This document shows positions 1 to 12,625 of a DNA stretch of 64,000 nucleotides, piece by piece. How positions within the stretch are numbered: position 1 is the first letter of the stretch; each line of letters starts with the position of its first letter. The position numbers and the translations under genes were made by a program. This stretch comes from Cladopsammia gracilis. Its lineage: Eukaryota > Cnidaria > Anthozoa > Scleractinia > Dendrophylliidae. The notes under the pieces were generated by a model. It did not search any database, had not been told where the DNA came from, and was given only the letters and a program-made list of their open reading frames with translations. The DNA lies in assembly GCA_022457155.1 (NCBI GenBank), contig JAJGOT010000020.1, positions 685,001 to 749,000 of the forward strand, read 5' to 3'.

Positions 1-2114
1 TTGGTACATTTCTTTGCTGTCAACAACAACGTCAGGTGATCAAATATATAGGTTTTGTACTTTACAGGGTTTCTCTCAAGCGGTGTGCATTGCGGCCGTT
101 TGTTTTCATTGGGGAAACGTGATATCTTTCAATGTGCAAATGATACGTTTTGCGCGGATCGTCCATTCTAGGCTTTCGCATCACTGACCGACAAGTCACT
201 GACAAGTTGAATACCTTTTTTATATAGGCTAACTTAACTGAGGTGAAAGGTCGGAAGCACAAGAATGAAGGTTGACGACGGGGCTATTTTAGCTATTCTC
301 AAAAACAGAATTGCGCGACCGTCAAAACAGTACTGACATTTAGACTGTACAAAAGTTCACAAAAAAAAAACTTTTTATCGGTCTAGAATAACCAGTGCGA
401 CTACTTTCCGAATAAAATATTCCTGTTGCGTATCGAATTTTGCCCGAGAAACTGATTTGGAAATCGAAATTGCAAAAAAATACACAAACATATTTGCTTA
501 AGGCCACGCGAGTGAAGATACAACTATAATCCAAGTCTTGTTTTGTTTACATAAAATCTCCATAAGTTTATGTTTTAAAAGCAAAACGCGTATCATTTAT
601 AGCGCATCGGGTTCGAGCTGTCTTCGATGACTTCAAGAAATCAATATAAACGAATTTAAGCACGTTCTATAAACAATTCTCCAAAACTAACAACTAACGG
701 ATCAATGGCAGCCGCTGGGCAAAGTCCCCTTTGTAAAATTAACTAAAAAAAAATAACAAAAAGTACCCTATGTAAATCAGGTCATTAAAAGTGGCCTGCG
801 TAACCTCAGGCCATAAATATAAATTTTCATTAAGTGGCCACTCTAAAATGTTTTACAGTGGCCACTCTAAGATTCTTTAGAATGGCCACTGGAACATTAC
901 TTTTAGTGGCTACTGTAAGATATAATAAAGTGGCCACTGTAAGATTTATTTAAGTGGCCACTTTAAGACTTGTTGTCTTTGTTTTTTTTTCTAGTTCTCT
1001 TTGGTACATTTCTTTGCTGTCAACAACAACGTCAGGTGATCAAATATATAGGTTTTGTACTTTACAGGGTTTCTCTCAAGCGGTGTGCATTGCGGCCGTT
1101 TGTTTTCATTGGGGAAACATGATATCTTTCAATGTGCAAATGATACGTTTTGCGCGGATCGTCGATTCTAGGCTTTCGTGTCACTGACCGACAAGTCACT
1201 GACAAGTTGAATACCTTTTTTATATAGGCTAAGGCCCGGTTCAGACGCCGAACTTTTCATGAGCCGAACTTAATTCGAATTTGGACCGACCCAAATTAAC
1301 AAAAGTACGCCTGTTGATTCAGACGCCGAACTTAATTAGCCGAACTTAATTCAGTTTGAAGAGAAAGAAATCGAAAGGTGAGCGATTTTCAGGCAAAGAT
1401 GTCAGAACACGCACCAGTCGTTATAATAATTTATGCATTAGGTTCGGCTCATGAAAAGTTCGGCGTCTGAATCAAAGCCGTTCCAAAGCCGAAATTCCCG
1501 GCTGAGCCAGGCGAAAAGAACGGCTCAGCCGGTCCAAATTCAAATAGCCGTTCTTAATTGATTCAGACGCCGAACTTTTCATGTACTTAATTCAAGGTAT
1601 TAGGTTCGGCTCATGAAAAGTTCGGCGTCTGAACCGGGCCTAACTTAACTGAGGTGAAAGGTCAGAAGCCGAGAATGAAGGTTGACGACGGGGCTATTTT
1701 TCAATTTTAGCTATTCTCAAAAACAGAATTGCGCGACCGTCAGTACAGTACTGACTTTTAGACCGTACAAAAGTTCCCAAAAAAACTTTTTATCGGTCTA
1801 TAGAATAACCAGTGCGACTACTTTCCGAATAAAATACTCCTGTATCGAATCGAATTTTGCCCGAGAAACTGATTTGGAAATCGAAATTGCAAAAAATACA
1901 CAAACATATTTGCTTAAGGCCACGCGAGTGAAGATACAACTATAATCCAAGTCTTGTTTTGTTTACATAAAATCTCCATAAGTTTATGTTTCAAAAGCAA
2001 AACGCGTATCATTTATAGCGCATCGGGTTCGAGCTGTCTTCGATGACTTCAAGAAATCAATATAAACGAATTTAAGCACGTTCTATAAACAATTCTCCAA
2101 AACTAACAACTAAC
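1..2114 (+). repeat. Tandem long repeat, two copies (1-698 and 1001-2114)
   Basis: The block starting TTGGTACATTTCTTTGC at position 1 recurs at 1001 with a few percent differences and ends at the same CAACTAAC. The spacer 700-1000 carries a run of GTGGCCAC palindromes in A/T-rich DNA. The left copy may continue beyond the window. The second copy is lengthened by a MITE at 1233-1640. No convincing coding sequence. Related sequence lies in inverted orientation at 31.3-33.9 kb. Confidence 0.9.
1233..1640. mobile_element. PIF/Harbinger-type MITE, 408 bp, TAA target duplication
   Basis: Perfect terminal inverted repeats of at least 35 bp begin GGCCCGGTTCAGACGCCGAA. TAA sits on both sides (1230-1232 and 1641-1643). 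The first repeat copy holds the empty site at 228-243 (GGCTAACTTAAC) with a single TAA, so the insertion and its 3-bp duplication are directly proven. The 3-bp TWA duplication is the PIF/Harbinger hallmark. Confidence 0.93.
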
Positions 2115-2714
2115 TAACAAGAAAACAAAGAAAAAGTCCCTTTGCTTGGAAATTCGTTAAATCTCCGCTTCTTTGGTTCTGAAATCCGTAATAAAACAAA
2201 CATCTCCCCGCATTGATAAAAACGTATGAAGTTCCTCGAAGCAAGATTTTATTCCTGAAAGCTCTTCTTTTTTCACTAAAGCGGCTTGAGTATCCCTTAA
2301 TTAGTGTCTTGTCCCTTGTCCCTGTCCCTGTCTTGTCCCTGTCTATCTAAGTAGCAAACTGCGAAAAATGCAGGGAAATAACGATTTATACTTCTCCGCT
2401 ATAAACTATAAAAAGTGTTTAACGAGCTGACGGCTGTCTAGAAAAACAAAGCCTCGCTTTGCTTTCAAAATTGCTAATATCCCAGATGTTGTGTGGCGTC
2501 ATACGCGCATGTTTTGCGACGTCATACGCGCCCGCGTGTTGGCCTTGCGCGACGCACCCGACGCACTGACACATATGTCACGGACGCGCGAGCGAAACAT
2601 TCTGCTAGTCATGACCGTGAAAAATGACGGGCATAGGCTCTATGAATATGGGGCTCCACAGCGGGCCCGAGAGCTCCGCTATAATTTACTCTGATATGCA
2701 TCAAACACACAAAT

Positions 2715-2776
2715 AAAGAGAAACTCTCCCCCCCCCCCCCCCCCCCCCTCAAAAAAAAAAAAAAATGGTACACAGC
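2715..2776 (+). repeat. poly(C)-poly(A) tract
   Basis: About 22 C followed by TC and about 15 A. The same C-run/TCA-run motif recurs at the ends of several inverted-repeat elements here, so this is probably one end of a decayed MITE. The surrounding 2115-2930 shows nothing else recognisable. Confidence 0.7.
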
Positions 2777-2944
2777 TCTCAAACTTGCCATCGAGGTGCA
2801 TGCAGTAAAAGATTTGTGTGAAAGATGTTTGTAATGAAGAAGAAGAGGATTGAAATAGAAAGACTGCAGAGCAATCAACTGTGGAGTATTCAAAGAAAAA
2901 CACTTATGTCCAGGATTGCACGCAGCTACCAAATTTACTATTTT

Positions 2945-3345
2945 TGCGATTTTTCGTTACAGCTTGCGAATTTTAAAAAATAAACGATTTTTCGTTACAG
3001 ATCTGGCGAATTTTACAAAATTTGCGAAAATTACGAAAAATCGCTAGCTCAACGATTTTTTCGGTAGTGTGTGATGCTAATTTACTCGCAACCCCACAGC
3101 CAGCTTGCGGATTTTACAAAATTTGCGAAATTTGCGAAAAATCACTTGCTACGATTTTTCGTTACAGATATCCGAATTTTACAAAATTTGCGAAAATTAC
3201 GAAAAATCGCTAGTTCAACGATTTTTCGGTAGTGTGTGATGCTAAGTAACTCGCAACCCCACAGCCAGCTTGCAGATTTTTCAAAATTTGCGAAATTTGC
3301 GAAAAATCGCTTGCTCGACGATTTTTCGACACTGTGTTGCGAAAT
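2945..3345 (+). repeat. 165-bp tandem repeat (about 2.4 copies)
   Basis: The phrase TCGGTAGTGTGTGATGCTAA occurs at 3061 and 3226, a period of 165 bp. Each unit also contains ACGATTTTTCG and AAATTTGCGAAA sub-repeats. No coding content. From 3345 to 4300 nothing recognisable is seen. Confidence 0.88.
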
Positions 3346-4304
3346 TTTGCATAATGATCTGCTACCGCAAACTGGAAATTGTATGAAATACCATCTTTTA
3401 TAATTGCAGTGTCCGTATTGAAGAGGTTAAGTTTACTGATGAATTTCAGGTTCTGGGGACGGGATTTAGTGTTCTAGAGTCTTTGGGGTGACAGTGAATG
3501 TATGTCTGTTTTATGGAGAGGGACCACTGTTGGAATATTTCCCAGGTCTTTTTAATCTCTAAATTCAAGACAAGCTTAATAGAAATTAAAAGCATGTTGC
3601 CGGTTGTTGAGAGATTTTTCTGCCATCAATCGAAACTATATCCAATAATACAGTGAATGTTTTATTTATGAACTTGAAAATACTTCATGATATCGTCTTC
3701 AGTAAATTGCATTTTGAACGTACGAAACATAAATAACAGCATACATGAGTTTAATGAATATACTATGCATCGCGATACAAAGTGATAATTTTTTGTTTTA
3801 TTCTCGATTTGGTTAAATGGCTACATTAAAATAAAACTTACAAAATCGTTTTAGTAATCACTTACATACAATCATAATAGAATTAAGTACTGTGTTACCT
3901 TTATCACAATGAATACTGTTACTGTTACAGTTACTGTAACTGTCCTGAAACTGTAACGGGTAATGAACTATTTTAATTTAATGTAAAATACCTAATTTAT
4001 CTTGCGAAACGGAATCCGTACTTTTCCGTCCAGCAAATATAAAAAAATGTGTCATTTATTAATAAAGCATCGTTCTTGTACTTGTTAAACACAAATCAAT
4101 TAAGGATGCGTACTATGCATGCCCTGGCGCTTAGAATAGACAACAGTTTTTCTTGTTGTCTCACGAAACGAAATACAGCGCCAGTGGTGAAATTAGAAAA
4201 CCTGGTGTCAAAAATGCCAAAAATATATTCAATCATCAAAGATCTATAATTACGGCGAAGTGTGACGGGATGTGTCAAATCGAGATGTGTTACTTTCTCA
4301 TTTA

Positions 4305-4569
4305 GGGATGGACCATTATTTTTTTTGACGGGGGGTGGTGGAAAATTTTGAAGTAAATTGTTTGCAGAGGTTATAAACACTAAAATAAATTGTATGCAAG
4401 CCAAACATAAAGAAACAATTGTTTGCTGAAAGTATGGCAGTTGGACGGATACACCAAAAAAAATTGTTTGCAGCAGGTACCGTATATAAAAAAATGTTTG
4501 CATGTGAAAATTTTCTCCAACCCTTCAACCCCGCCCCTTCAAAAAAAAAAAAAAAAACTGGTCCGTCCC
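4305..4569. mobile_element. Harbinger-like MITE, 265 bp, TTA target duplication
   Basis: Ends are GGGATGGACC and GGTCCGTCCC, flanked by TTA at 4302-4304 and 4570-4572. Subterminal G/C runs and T/A runs are also inverted (TTTTTTTTGACGGGG against CCCCGCCCCTTCAAAAAA). There is no transposase inside. Confidence 0.8.
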
Positions 4570-4927
4570 TTAATATATGATGAACATGCGCCGAGGTTAT
4601 TGGCAGCGTTAACAGTATTGAGGAAATTAATTTCTCTTTTTGTATGGAATTGACATTTTTTGAGTAGGCTTCGGCGATGTTCACTAAGATATATATTCGT
4701 AGTATAAAATCCCGTCTATCTGCTAGTAATCATCCCAATTACACTTGGTGATTAGAAAAGTACTATAAACCTCTGAGCTGCGGCGCGCACGAAATTTTAA
4801 AATTTCAGATCGGACAATTTGTCGGCATATTGTCAAAAACAAAGTGAATTTTCAAGTCCGATACTTATTCAGCTTGTGTGGTATATACTAAAATAATTAC
4901 TTCACCCCCGTGTCGGTGAAAGTGAAG

Positions 4928-4970
4928 GATATTTACCGAGCTGCTTCGCGGCTCGGTAAATATCCACCGC
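4928..4970. repeat. Hairpin repeat around 4.9-5.05 kb
   Basis: GGATATTTACCGAGC pairs with GCTCGGTAAATATCC across a 9-base loop. It is flanked by further inverted TTCACC/GGTGAA motifs out to about 5040. It looks like a short palindromic repeat-family member just downstream of the TRAF-like gene. Confidence 0.75.
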
Positions 4971-5169
4971 TATTCACCTGCACTTCGGTGAATAATTGTT
5001 AAATATTCACTTCGCGTGAGGTGAATTCTTCAGTGTTCACTGGTTCGCGCGAAAACCAATTTCCACTGCTCTAGTGTATACTATAACATTTTATATATTT
5101 GTTTTTCTTTCTCTTGCCTTGCTGGCGGGCTAATAACAGGTGTAGCAGATATCGGGGATTTTATGCATT

Positions 5170-8100
5170 TCAGGTATGCCTGTAGACAATTATGATTATT
5201 TTAACTTCCAAGTCTTGATCCTTCTTAAATTGGCCAAAGTCAACACCTGCTCCTATCATTTGGCCTTCGCTTAGGGTCTTTTCTTTACGACAGTTAAATA
5301 CCTTTATTACCCCGTCTTTCAATAACGCGAATCTGAAAGTAGAAGTAGTATGACTGTTACAATAAGTTAATATTTATAAGCCCCCTTATTTAGTCCATAC
5401 ACAGTACGATACAAAAATGATGAAACGCCAGGTCGACAAGGTTCCCGTTGTTTATTTGAGGTCCGGCCAATCGGTATTGTGTGACTTACTGGACATTACG
5501 CGGACGGACTTTCTTTACGAGATAAAGTTAGTCATCTTTATCATCCCCGGGATCGCTTCATCTTTTTCTTACCCGAGTCAGGAGGGTTTACATATGAAAA
5601 GACAGATAAAAATCTCAAAGTTAGGGAAGAAATCTGAAAGTTAGGAAAGTTTACTTGAATGTCTGGTTAAAATTTTCTGACATTTATTGACTCTTTGGTA
5701 CTTCTCGTTATTTTTTTCAATTCGATCAATAAGCTTTTGAATACAAGGAAAGTCCAAGAATTAGTAATAAAAGAAGTAAACTGTGATCATAGAAGGTGAT
5801 GAAAAATTACCCCCCTTTAATAGGTGGCGGCCCTCGAATAAACGCCGGATTCAGGAGACCAAGTTTTAAATAAACGCATAGGGAAAATACGGTATACAAA
5901 ATAATTACCGTGAAGGGGAAAGACTATTTTTATAAATAAATTACGATGCAACATTCCAGTTATAAAGTAACCAAAATTTCAACAATTATTTAATTGTTGT
6001 AGTGTCTCTTCGAAAGGTAAGTGTTCACAAAAGGTAAGTCTTCACAAGCCTAATGGCTCACAACTGATGAAGCTTAATCCGGTTTTTGCAGCGTAGTGAA
6101 GCAACTGAGAGTATTGCTACTCCCACTAGCTGTATGGGATGTTAGTCCATCGCGAGGTTCACCCCTCGGCGTTATGTCACCGGTACCCATGTGGAGCAAA
6201 GTTTCTTGTCTAAGGAAACAACACGACGGCAGAGACGAGGCTCGAACCACAGACCTACAGGTTTAAAGTCCGACACGCTAACCACTAGACTACTCGCCGA
6301 GTCTAGGAACTACGCGCTTTTTTCCATTTGAATTTTTCAAACCATAAATTGAGAGAATTGCAGTACGATATACCAATTCTTGACATGAAATATGAAAGAT
6401 TTATTTAAATCACGGCTTACAACCCACATATTCTTGCTATTTAACAGATTTGTATTACTGAAAATAAATGCTGAATGCATTTTAGTTCAGGAGTTTAAAT
6501 TTAACTACCCCATAGCGGCAAAACCTCTCTCGTGGGGACACACTAGTCCATCAATTAAGGGACACCTTTTCTTGAAAAGAAGGTTTCAATGTTTATGCGT
6601 GTCTGAAAGAGTGCAGAGCATCATGGCAACTAATGTGGGTGATTTGTCAACTTAAAGTATCTTACCTTGCTCGAACAGTGATAGGGGCGGATCCGACGAC
6701 TTTCCTTAAAATCATCCCGGTCTTGGGTGCTCTTACCCATATGCACCTGAACATGTTTCTATCAAATCCAAACAGAGGACTCACGATGTCCTCTGTGTTC
6801 CCATAGAATTCGGTTGATTTTACTGTCCATGTGAAACCTTTTCGTTTGCACAATTCCATCGAAGCTTTTACCTGATTGGACTAAAAGGAATTATTTGATA
6901 AATGTTTTGTTGTTACTGTAATTAAAACAATCCCCTAAAATTTGAAGTGGTTTTCCTTTCTTTCTTTATTTTCGTCCGTGCATTTTTTTATCTATTGATT
7001 TTTTATTCGCCACATAATGATAGTCATTTGCTTGTGGATGTAGTATTTGTTGTTTGACTAATTTTAAACACGTCTGTTACCCTGGCTCAAGAATTAAGGC
7101 CGTGCTCCAAATATTCAATGTGAAATAAACCACACCACACTTTTTTCTTCACTTTTGAAATTAGACCGATTCTAAACTATTGGTTTTAAATTGGAAATAG
7201 TGTTAAGGACACAACACAAGCCCAGTAAAGATAGAAGTAAAACGAGCCTACAATAACCAGCAAAAAATGAATAATTATACAAATGGAAACAAGCCGGGCG
7301 CGTGAACAGCGTATCTTGTTATTCTGAAATCAGTCTAGCAAGAAAATCGACGTAGTTTACCTTCTTTTATCTCATGCCTTGGAGATATGCGGTATGCAAC
7401 GGGTCATATTCAACAACAAAAAAAAAACGACATTCTTCATGCATGGCCCTTTAATTTTCCTGCCAAATCCCGAGTGGCGGTGTGTGGAGATGATCATTTT
7501 GCTTTGCCAAATTATATATTATCGAAAGCGAGTTCGTTAATAACAACTGAAAATTAGAGGAATCCGAATTCCAACCTTTATTTGAGCTTCAGAAAAGGTA
7601 AAGTGGAAGATAAAGACGAAATCGAACAAATTAAAACGGACAAAGAACTTGTATAATTTCCCACGAAGCGACAACGCTAAAAAAATTGAAGAAAACCGAG
7701 TTGGATTGCAAGAAGTTTATCAAAGTTCATCCTATCAGCAAACCATATTTCGAGATAAGGAAGGCAGACGTAGGAGAATACGAGCTTGTTGGTGTCATAA
7801 TAGCCTCAGAATAGGCATGTGATAAATAGTAATGCAATGCCGTTCTCGTGCTATACCGTTATGTCATACTTGTGACTAAACTTCAGGGATATTTTACGGT
7901 ACATCACTCGAAAGCATTGCATAACGTGTTTACAAGTGATTGGCCGGTCAGTTATTTCACGAATAGAATGATATGTGCAATATTCCTTTGCATTTTGATT
8001 TGCGGAAATCAGAATGTCGTCAAAAAAAATGTTTGGTGTGTGTCTCCTTCTTCTCGCCTTGCCGCATCCATACCCCCCCCTCCCCCCCCTCCCCTCCCCT

Positions 8101-11100
8101 CCCCCCCCCCCCCCCCACACACACACACCTACGCCCCGCCAGAAAAAAAGGCGGCGACAAGCTTACTTTCATCGAAATTTGGTTTACTTTAACGAATGCG
8201 ATTCATGATCACTACTGATGATAAAAAGGATTGTTATTCTGGAAGAATATGTCACTCACCTTGTTAAAAATCGAACATCGAAGACTTTCCACTTCTTTCT
8301 GCAGTAGCTCCTGGTGGCTTTCCCAGTTCTCCCGTTTGTGGTTGAACTCGTCCTCCTTTCGGAAGAAGTCGTCGCATCCAGACACACTACACTTTTTTAC
8401 CCTTTTGCAACAGTCTTGGATATGCAAATGAACATGTGATCTGAAAATTGAATAGGATATTATATAAATGGTAAGTTTTATCGTGTTAATTACTGATTTT
8501 TTTTTTGAAATTTGTAAACATGCGTATACAAATGTACTCCTTGTGACAAGCTTTCGACTTGTCAAGGATAATATGTATTTATTGACACTAGGAACTGAAA
8601 TGTTTTGCAGGTAGTTGTTTAGGAAGATAATACCTCCAGCCGAACTCAGCCGGTTTCAAATGTTTTTTTTTTTTTAAACGCAATCAGAATCAATCACAAA
8701 TGAAACAATTTTAAAAAATGTGTCAAATTAAGAAGGATATCGAAAAGGGATGCTACTCCGAGATATATCCCATACTGAACCAGTCAGTGGCGGTGAATAA
8801 ATTGCTAATGTAACTAATTGAAAATATTTCATATTTACCTGAAGACCATTATTTCCGTGACCGTTATTTATTATTTCTGTGATTTATATAAGTGACTGTT
8901 ATATGTTATTTATATAAGTGACTGTATTCGTTAAAAAGGTATTGTTTGTCTACTGACCTTTTGAACATTTCACCACAACCAAGTGGACAAGGCTTCGGTC
9001 TTTCAATGCAGCTAACTTCATGCATATCTAAGTTATATCTTGGCACTGTTATGGTGCAGTGTCGGCATTTTAATTTTTCGTGAGCGCAGATCTGGAGGTG
9101 TTCTGTCAAGGCGTCTAGGCGATAAGACCCGCTACAGCCGTTTGGACAATTTCGAAGAAGAAATGGACAATCTGTTGAATGCCGCGTTTTCTCGTGATGC
9201 TTACCTTGCCATGAGCATCCATCATTAGTACAACGGATGTCGATCTTGGCTATGAGGGAACTCAATGGCACGCTCGTGTTTAATTGTCGTTCTACAACTG
9301 GTGTTCTACAGAGAGAACATCGGATGGAGCCAATTCCATGGTTTGGTAAAAGGGCCAACATACAGGCTTTACAGGCAGCGTGCCCACATGACAGCGAGAC
9401 GGAACGGTTCATCAGCTCCTTGCTACGAAAATAAATTTTTTTAAAGAATCAGCCTGGTTTGTCTAGTAATTTTCAATTGCTTTTTCAATTAAATATGTTA
9501 AAAAATAGATAGTCATGTTATTTTTTTTTGTTGTTAACAGTAAACTGTAAATCTCCGTCAGCCCTTTTAAAACACACACACGCTTTATTTTCCTCGCATT
9601 GGGTATTTTTTTTATTTTTTAATAGTTCACTGAGAAGAACTAGTTTAGAAATTGAACGGTTCGGTAATCCAACTGAATTGAAAAATTTGGATCGGTAAAC
9701 TCTCACAAAAAAGGGAAATTGATCGATCTCATTCGATTATAAATTGTCATGAGTTTGCATGACAATCGGCATTGAAGTGACATTAATTTTCTATTGTTGA
9801 ACTTAATTCGTAAATAACACTCGCATGCTTGGACAGACCGTTCAAATATCTGCTATATTTTGAGTGTTCAGTTTAACATTGTTCGATTATTAAAGATCGA
9901 AGACACTCGCAATCTCACACAACTTTTCCGGTTTGAATGTATTCGCTTTCCAAACCTAATTGTTCGATCAAGTTTGATTGGGTTCTACGAAATTTAACTG
10001 CCGAACCGTTTTTAAGTTCAGTGCCCTATTACTGTTGATCGCAAAAGGGAAATAGTGCACCAAAGAAAGAAATTGTTCAACTATTCCGCAATCTCTCTAG
10101 TTGTTGTAGAGTATTGAAAATTAACAAACGCCGTCGGGTGTAGATTATCTCACCATATTGACATGTTTTTCAGTTCGAAGTGAAATCGCAAGTAATTGAA
10201 TAAATTTGTTAAACTGTGATTTGTTGCACTGGCCACATAATAATTATAAGCGCACGCTTACAATTTTGCTTAGTCTGCGAGCAGGCTCACTTGTTTGGGT
10301 ATCGCGCGAGTATCTTGGCGAGGAAGCCGGCGAAGCCGGCGAGAAGTATGGATAGAGGAAAAGTATCTACTTTTCTTGCTCGTAATTCGCTGCTCATTTT
10401 CGCGGCTCGCATAGCACTCGCGCGCGAAACCCAAATAGTAAAGCCTGCTCGCAGGCTAAATTTTGCCAAAATTCCAAATAAATAGAGTATAGTCGCTTTT
10501 TTTGAGCGAATGAATATTAAGACCTGGGTATCACATCGAACGAAATCGAACAAAGAAAGAGTTTCAATTTTGACGCAGTTCGGCCATCGAACGAAACCGA
10601 AAACAGAACTTTCTTGCGAGTTTTATGCCCGAACTGAATCAAACCAAATCGAACGAAATATAACTTTGAGCGAAAATGCAAAGAACCACCTATCATATCC
10701 TTTAAAAAAGGAGAAATCCTTAAAAGATATACTCGTAAAGATTCTCAAATGTTTCACACCGGTAGAGATTGTGCGGCCTTTTATCCCTTGCTTGAAAATC
10801 AAGTCAAGTTCAGTTGGGGAAGCGACAAGCCAGGAAATCCGACGTGAGCGGTAATCGTAGTGAATATAATATGCCACGTTTCAGGACAACTTTGCCGTGA
10901 TCTATAAAGATAATCAAGACGATTTCCGAGATGATTAAGACTTGCAGGTGCCGTTATACGTGGTCAGAAAAGCCTTTAATATAATGAAAATAAACTCACT
11001 AATTTCTGACTCAGAATATGGAAATACTAAAACTGAGAAACAAGACTTCATATCGCCTTGACTGTTTCAACACTGGACCAATTTACGTACTTGCATCAAG

Positions 11101-11700
11101 AGTTCGAAAAAAAAAATCGAACGTTAGATTTTGTTCGATTCGTGTGTTTCTTTTGTGAATTCCCGGCTTCGTTGGATGACCGAACTCAATCGAACTCTTT
11201 CGTTCGATTGAGTTTGAAAATCGAATGATCTATTTTGTTCGATTCGAAATTCTTTTGTGAGTTCGATTCCCGAGGTTCGAATCCGTTCGATGGCGAACTC
11301 CATCGAACTCAAATCGAACGAAAGATTTCGATTGATTTCGAAAACCGAACGTTCGCTGTGATACGCCGGGTTAAGATGGTTGGATGACTTGTCTTGCCTT
11401 ATCGGCAACTTTTAATGCATTCTAGAAAAGCCAAATGCTTAAATTTCCTTATTTTACCTAGAAACTCGTAAACTGAAAAATCCGCGAGACAAGTTGTGAC
11501 AATCTCTGTTGTTTTAAATATTGTATTATAGAAAGTCTTAATTCAGTAGGCAGGACAATTACAAGCTGAGTTATTATCGGTTAGACAACTTCAACATTTT
11601 CTCATTAATAATATTACCCTTACCATATTGGACACACCAAGTCCGGGGCCAAGTTATCCGAGTTTAAAACCTCGCAGTTGAACGAACTCAATCCAGACAT
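5170..11700 (-). CDS. TRAF-like RING / TRAF zinc-finger / MATH-like protein, 5 exons, complete
   Basis: Exons on the minus strand are 11700-11624, 9422-8958, 8440-8260, 6871-6666 and 5332-5170. They join in phase, with GT-AG at every junction, into 363 residues ending in TGA. Exon 1 starts at an ATG and ends in CPI plus two bases; these complete Cys26 with exon 2, so the RING is built across the splice. The C3HC4 RING is C23, C26, C38, H40, C43, C46, C61, C64. Cys/His-rich TRAF-type zinc fingers follow at about residues 85-215, then a short charged helix at about 220-240. The C-terminus (about 245-360, with FTWTV, SPLFGF and GVDFGQF) resembles a MATH/TRAF beta-sandwich. Such proteins act as cytoplasmic E3 ligases or adaptors under TNF/IL-1/Toll-type receptors. 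It is shorter than many TRAFs and lacks a long coiled coil. Intron 1 carries an 850-bp MITE. RING and zinc fingers are seen directly; the MATH call is weaker. Confidence 0.82.
6036..6303 (-). mobile_element. tRNA-derived SINE (minus strand) in a TRAF intron
   Basis: Read on the minus strand it starts with a tRNA-like head: A box TAGTCTAGTGGTTAGCG and B box GGTTCGAGCC. The body (CGTGTTGTTTCCTTAGACAA, GATGGACTAACATCCCAT) matches the SINE at 22878-23181. Target duplications were not resolved. Confidence 0.85.
8072..8128 (+). repeat. C-rich / (CA)n low-complexity tract in TRAF intron 3
   Basis: Runs of C with T interruptions are followed by ACACACACACAC. Open frames across it on both strands (Pro-rich or Gly-rich) are low-complexity artefacts. 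Confidence 0.9.
10522..11371. mobile_element. GTTCGA-rich inverted-repeat element, 850 bp, in TRAF intron 1
   Basis: Ends are ACCTGGGTATCACATCGAAC and, inverted, ACCCGGCGTATCACAGCGAAC-like. TAAG lies directly outside both ends (10518-10521 and 11372-11375). The inner part is dense in TTCGATTGAGTTCGA-type motifs. It encodes no transposase, so it is non-autonomous; the superfamily is not clear. Confidence 0.7.
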
Positions 11701-12369
11701 AGTGTTGGTATTCCACTGTTGACCGACGCCAAAAATCACTCTGAGAGTCTTTTTCTGTTCTTTCCAGACCTATGATCTCCTCACGTCTTACTGATGATAC
11801 GCTATGCCGAAAATCAAGCGGAAACATTCAAATCAAGTAATTGTTTCAATTGATTGTTACGCATCGTCCTTTTGTTCTCGTTATTTGTCGCGGTTGATAA
11901 GCTCATGACACCCTCGGGACCGTAATCAGTGATGTTGGGCGGTACTGAAAATTTCAGCGCCCTTTGTTTTTGTTTTGGTGCGGAAAAGGGTAAGCTATTT
12001 TGCTTTTTTTTTTTCGGAAAGGAGAAATCTGTGGATGCACGTGTTTTTCGTAAACGAAGAAATTCCGTAGAAATGGCTTCAGATGCGCTGAGGATTGTAA
12101 GCTTCAAATGCGTAGTAAAAGGCTACCAGGAATGCCGCTTTAACGTCATTGTATTTTTGCATAAAAGTAACCCTTCGAGTTGTCTTGCCGCAAATGTAAG
12201 TTAGCTAAAAAAGGAAAGGGTGCAACAATTTCGGAATACGCCCGCGGGAATAATGATAGCTCTGCTCTGTTCTCTTAACTGCCGTGGACAGTTTATTATA
12301 AATGGATTTCTGTTATTGAATAAATTGTAGAAAAGCACAAGAGAAACCTGCTTTGGGCTTGCTTTGTAT

Positions 12370-12625
12370 CGGTTTACCAGAGCCAATCGAACGCAATCCA
12401 TTTAATTGTGTTCGTTTGAGTTCGGTTTCCGAACTCAGTCGAACACAATCAGATGGATTGAGTTCGATTGAGTTCGATTTGTTCGATTGAATTCGATTTG
12501 TTCGGAATCATGAAAGTCCGGTGTTCGATTTCGTTCGATTGCCGAACTCAATCGAACTCAATCCACGGATTGAGTTCGATTGCGTTCGATTGAGTTCGAT
12601 TTCCGAACGTTCGATTTACTATGCC
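12370..12625. repeat. Second GTTCGATT-rich repeat block
   Basis: More than a dozen TTCGATTGAGTTCGATT-like motifs and their complements, ending GTTCGATTTACTATGCCGGG. It is related to the 10522-11371 element but shorter and without clear ends. The rest of 11700-13369 shows only a small hairpin at about 13040-13125. Confidence 0.7.

Noticed and set aside
2609..2932. Two overlapping minus-strand frames with Gly/Phe runs
   Set aside because: They depend on the poly(C)/poly(A) tract and have no domain or splice support.
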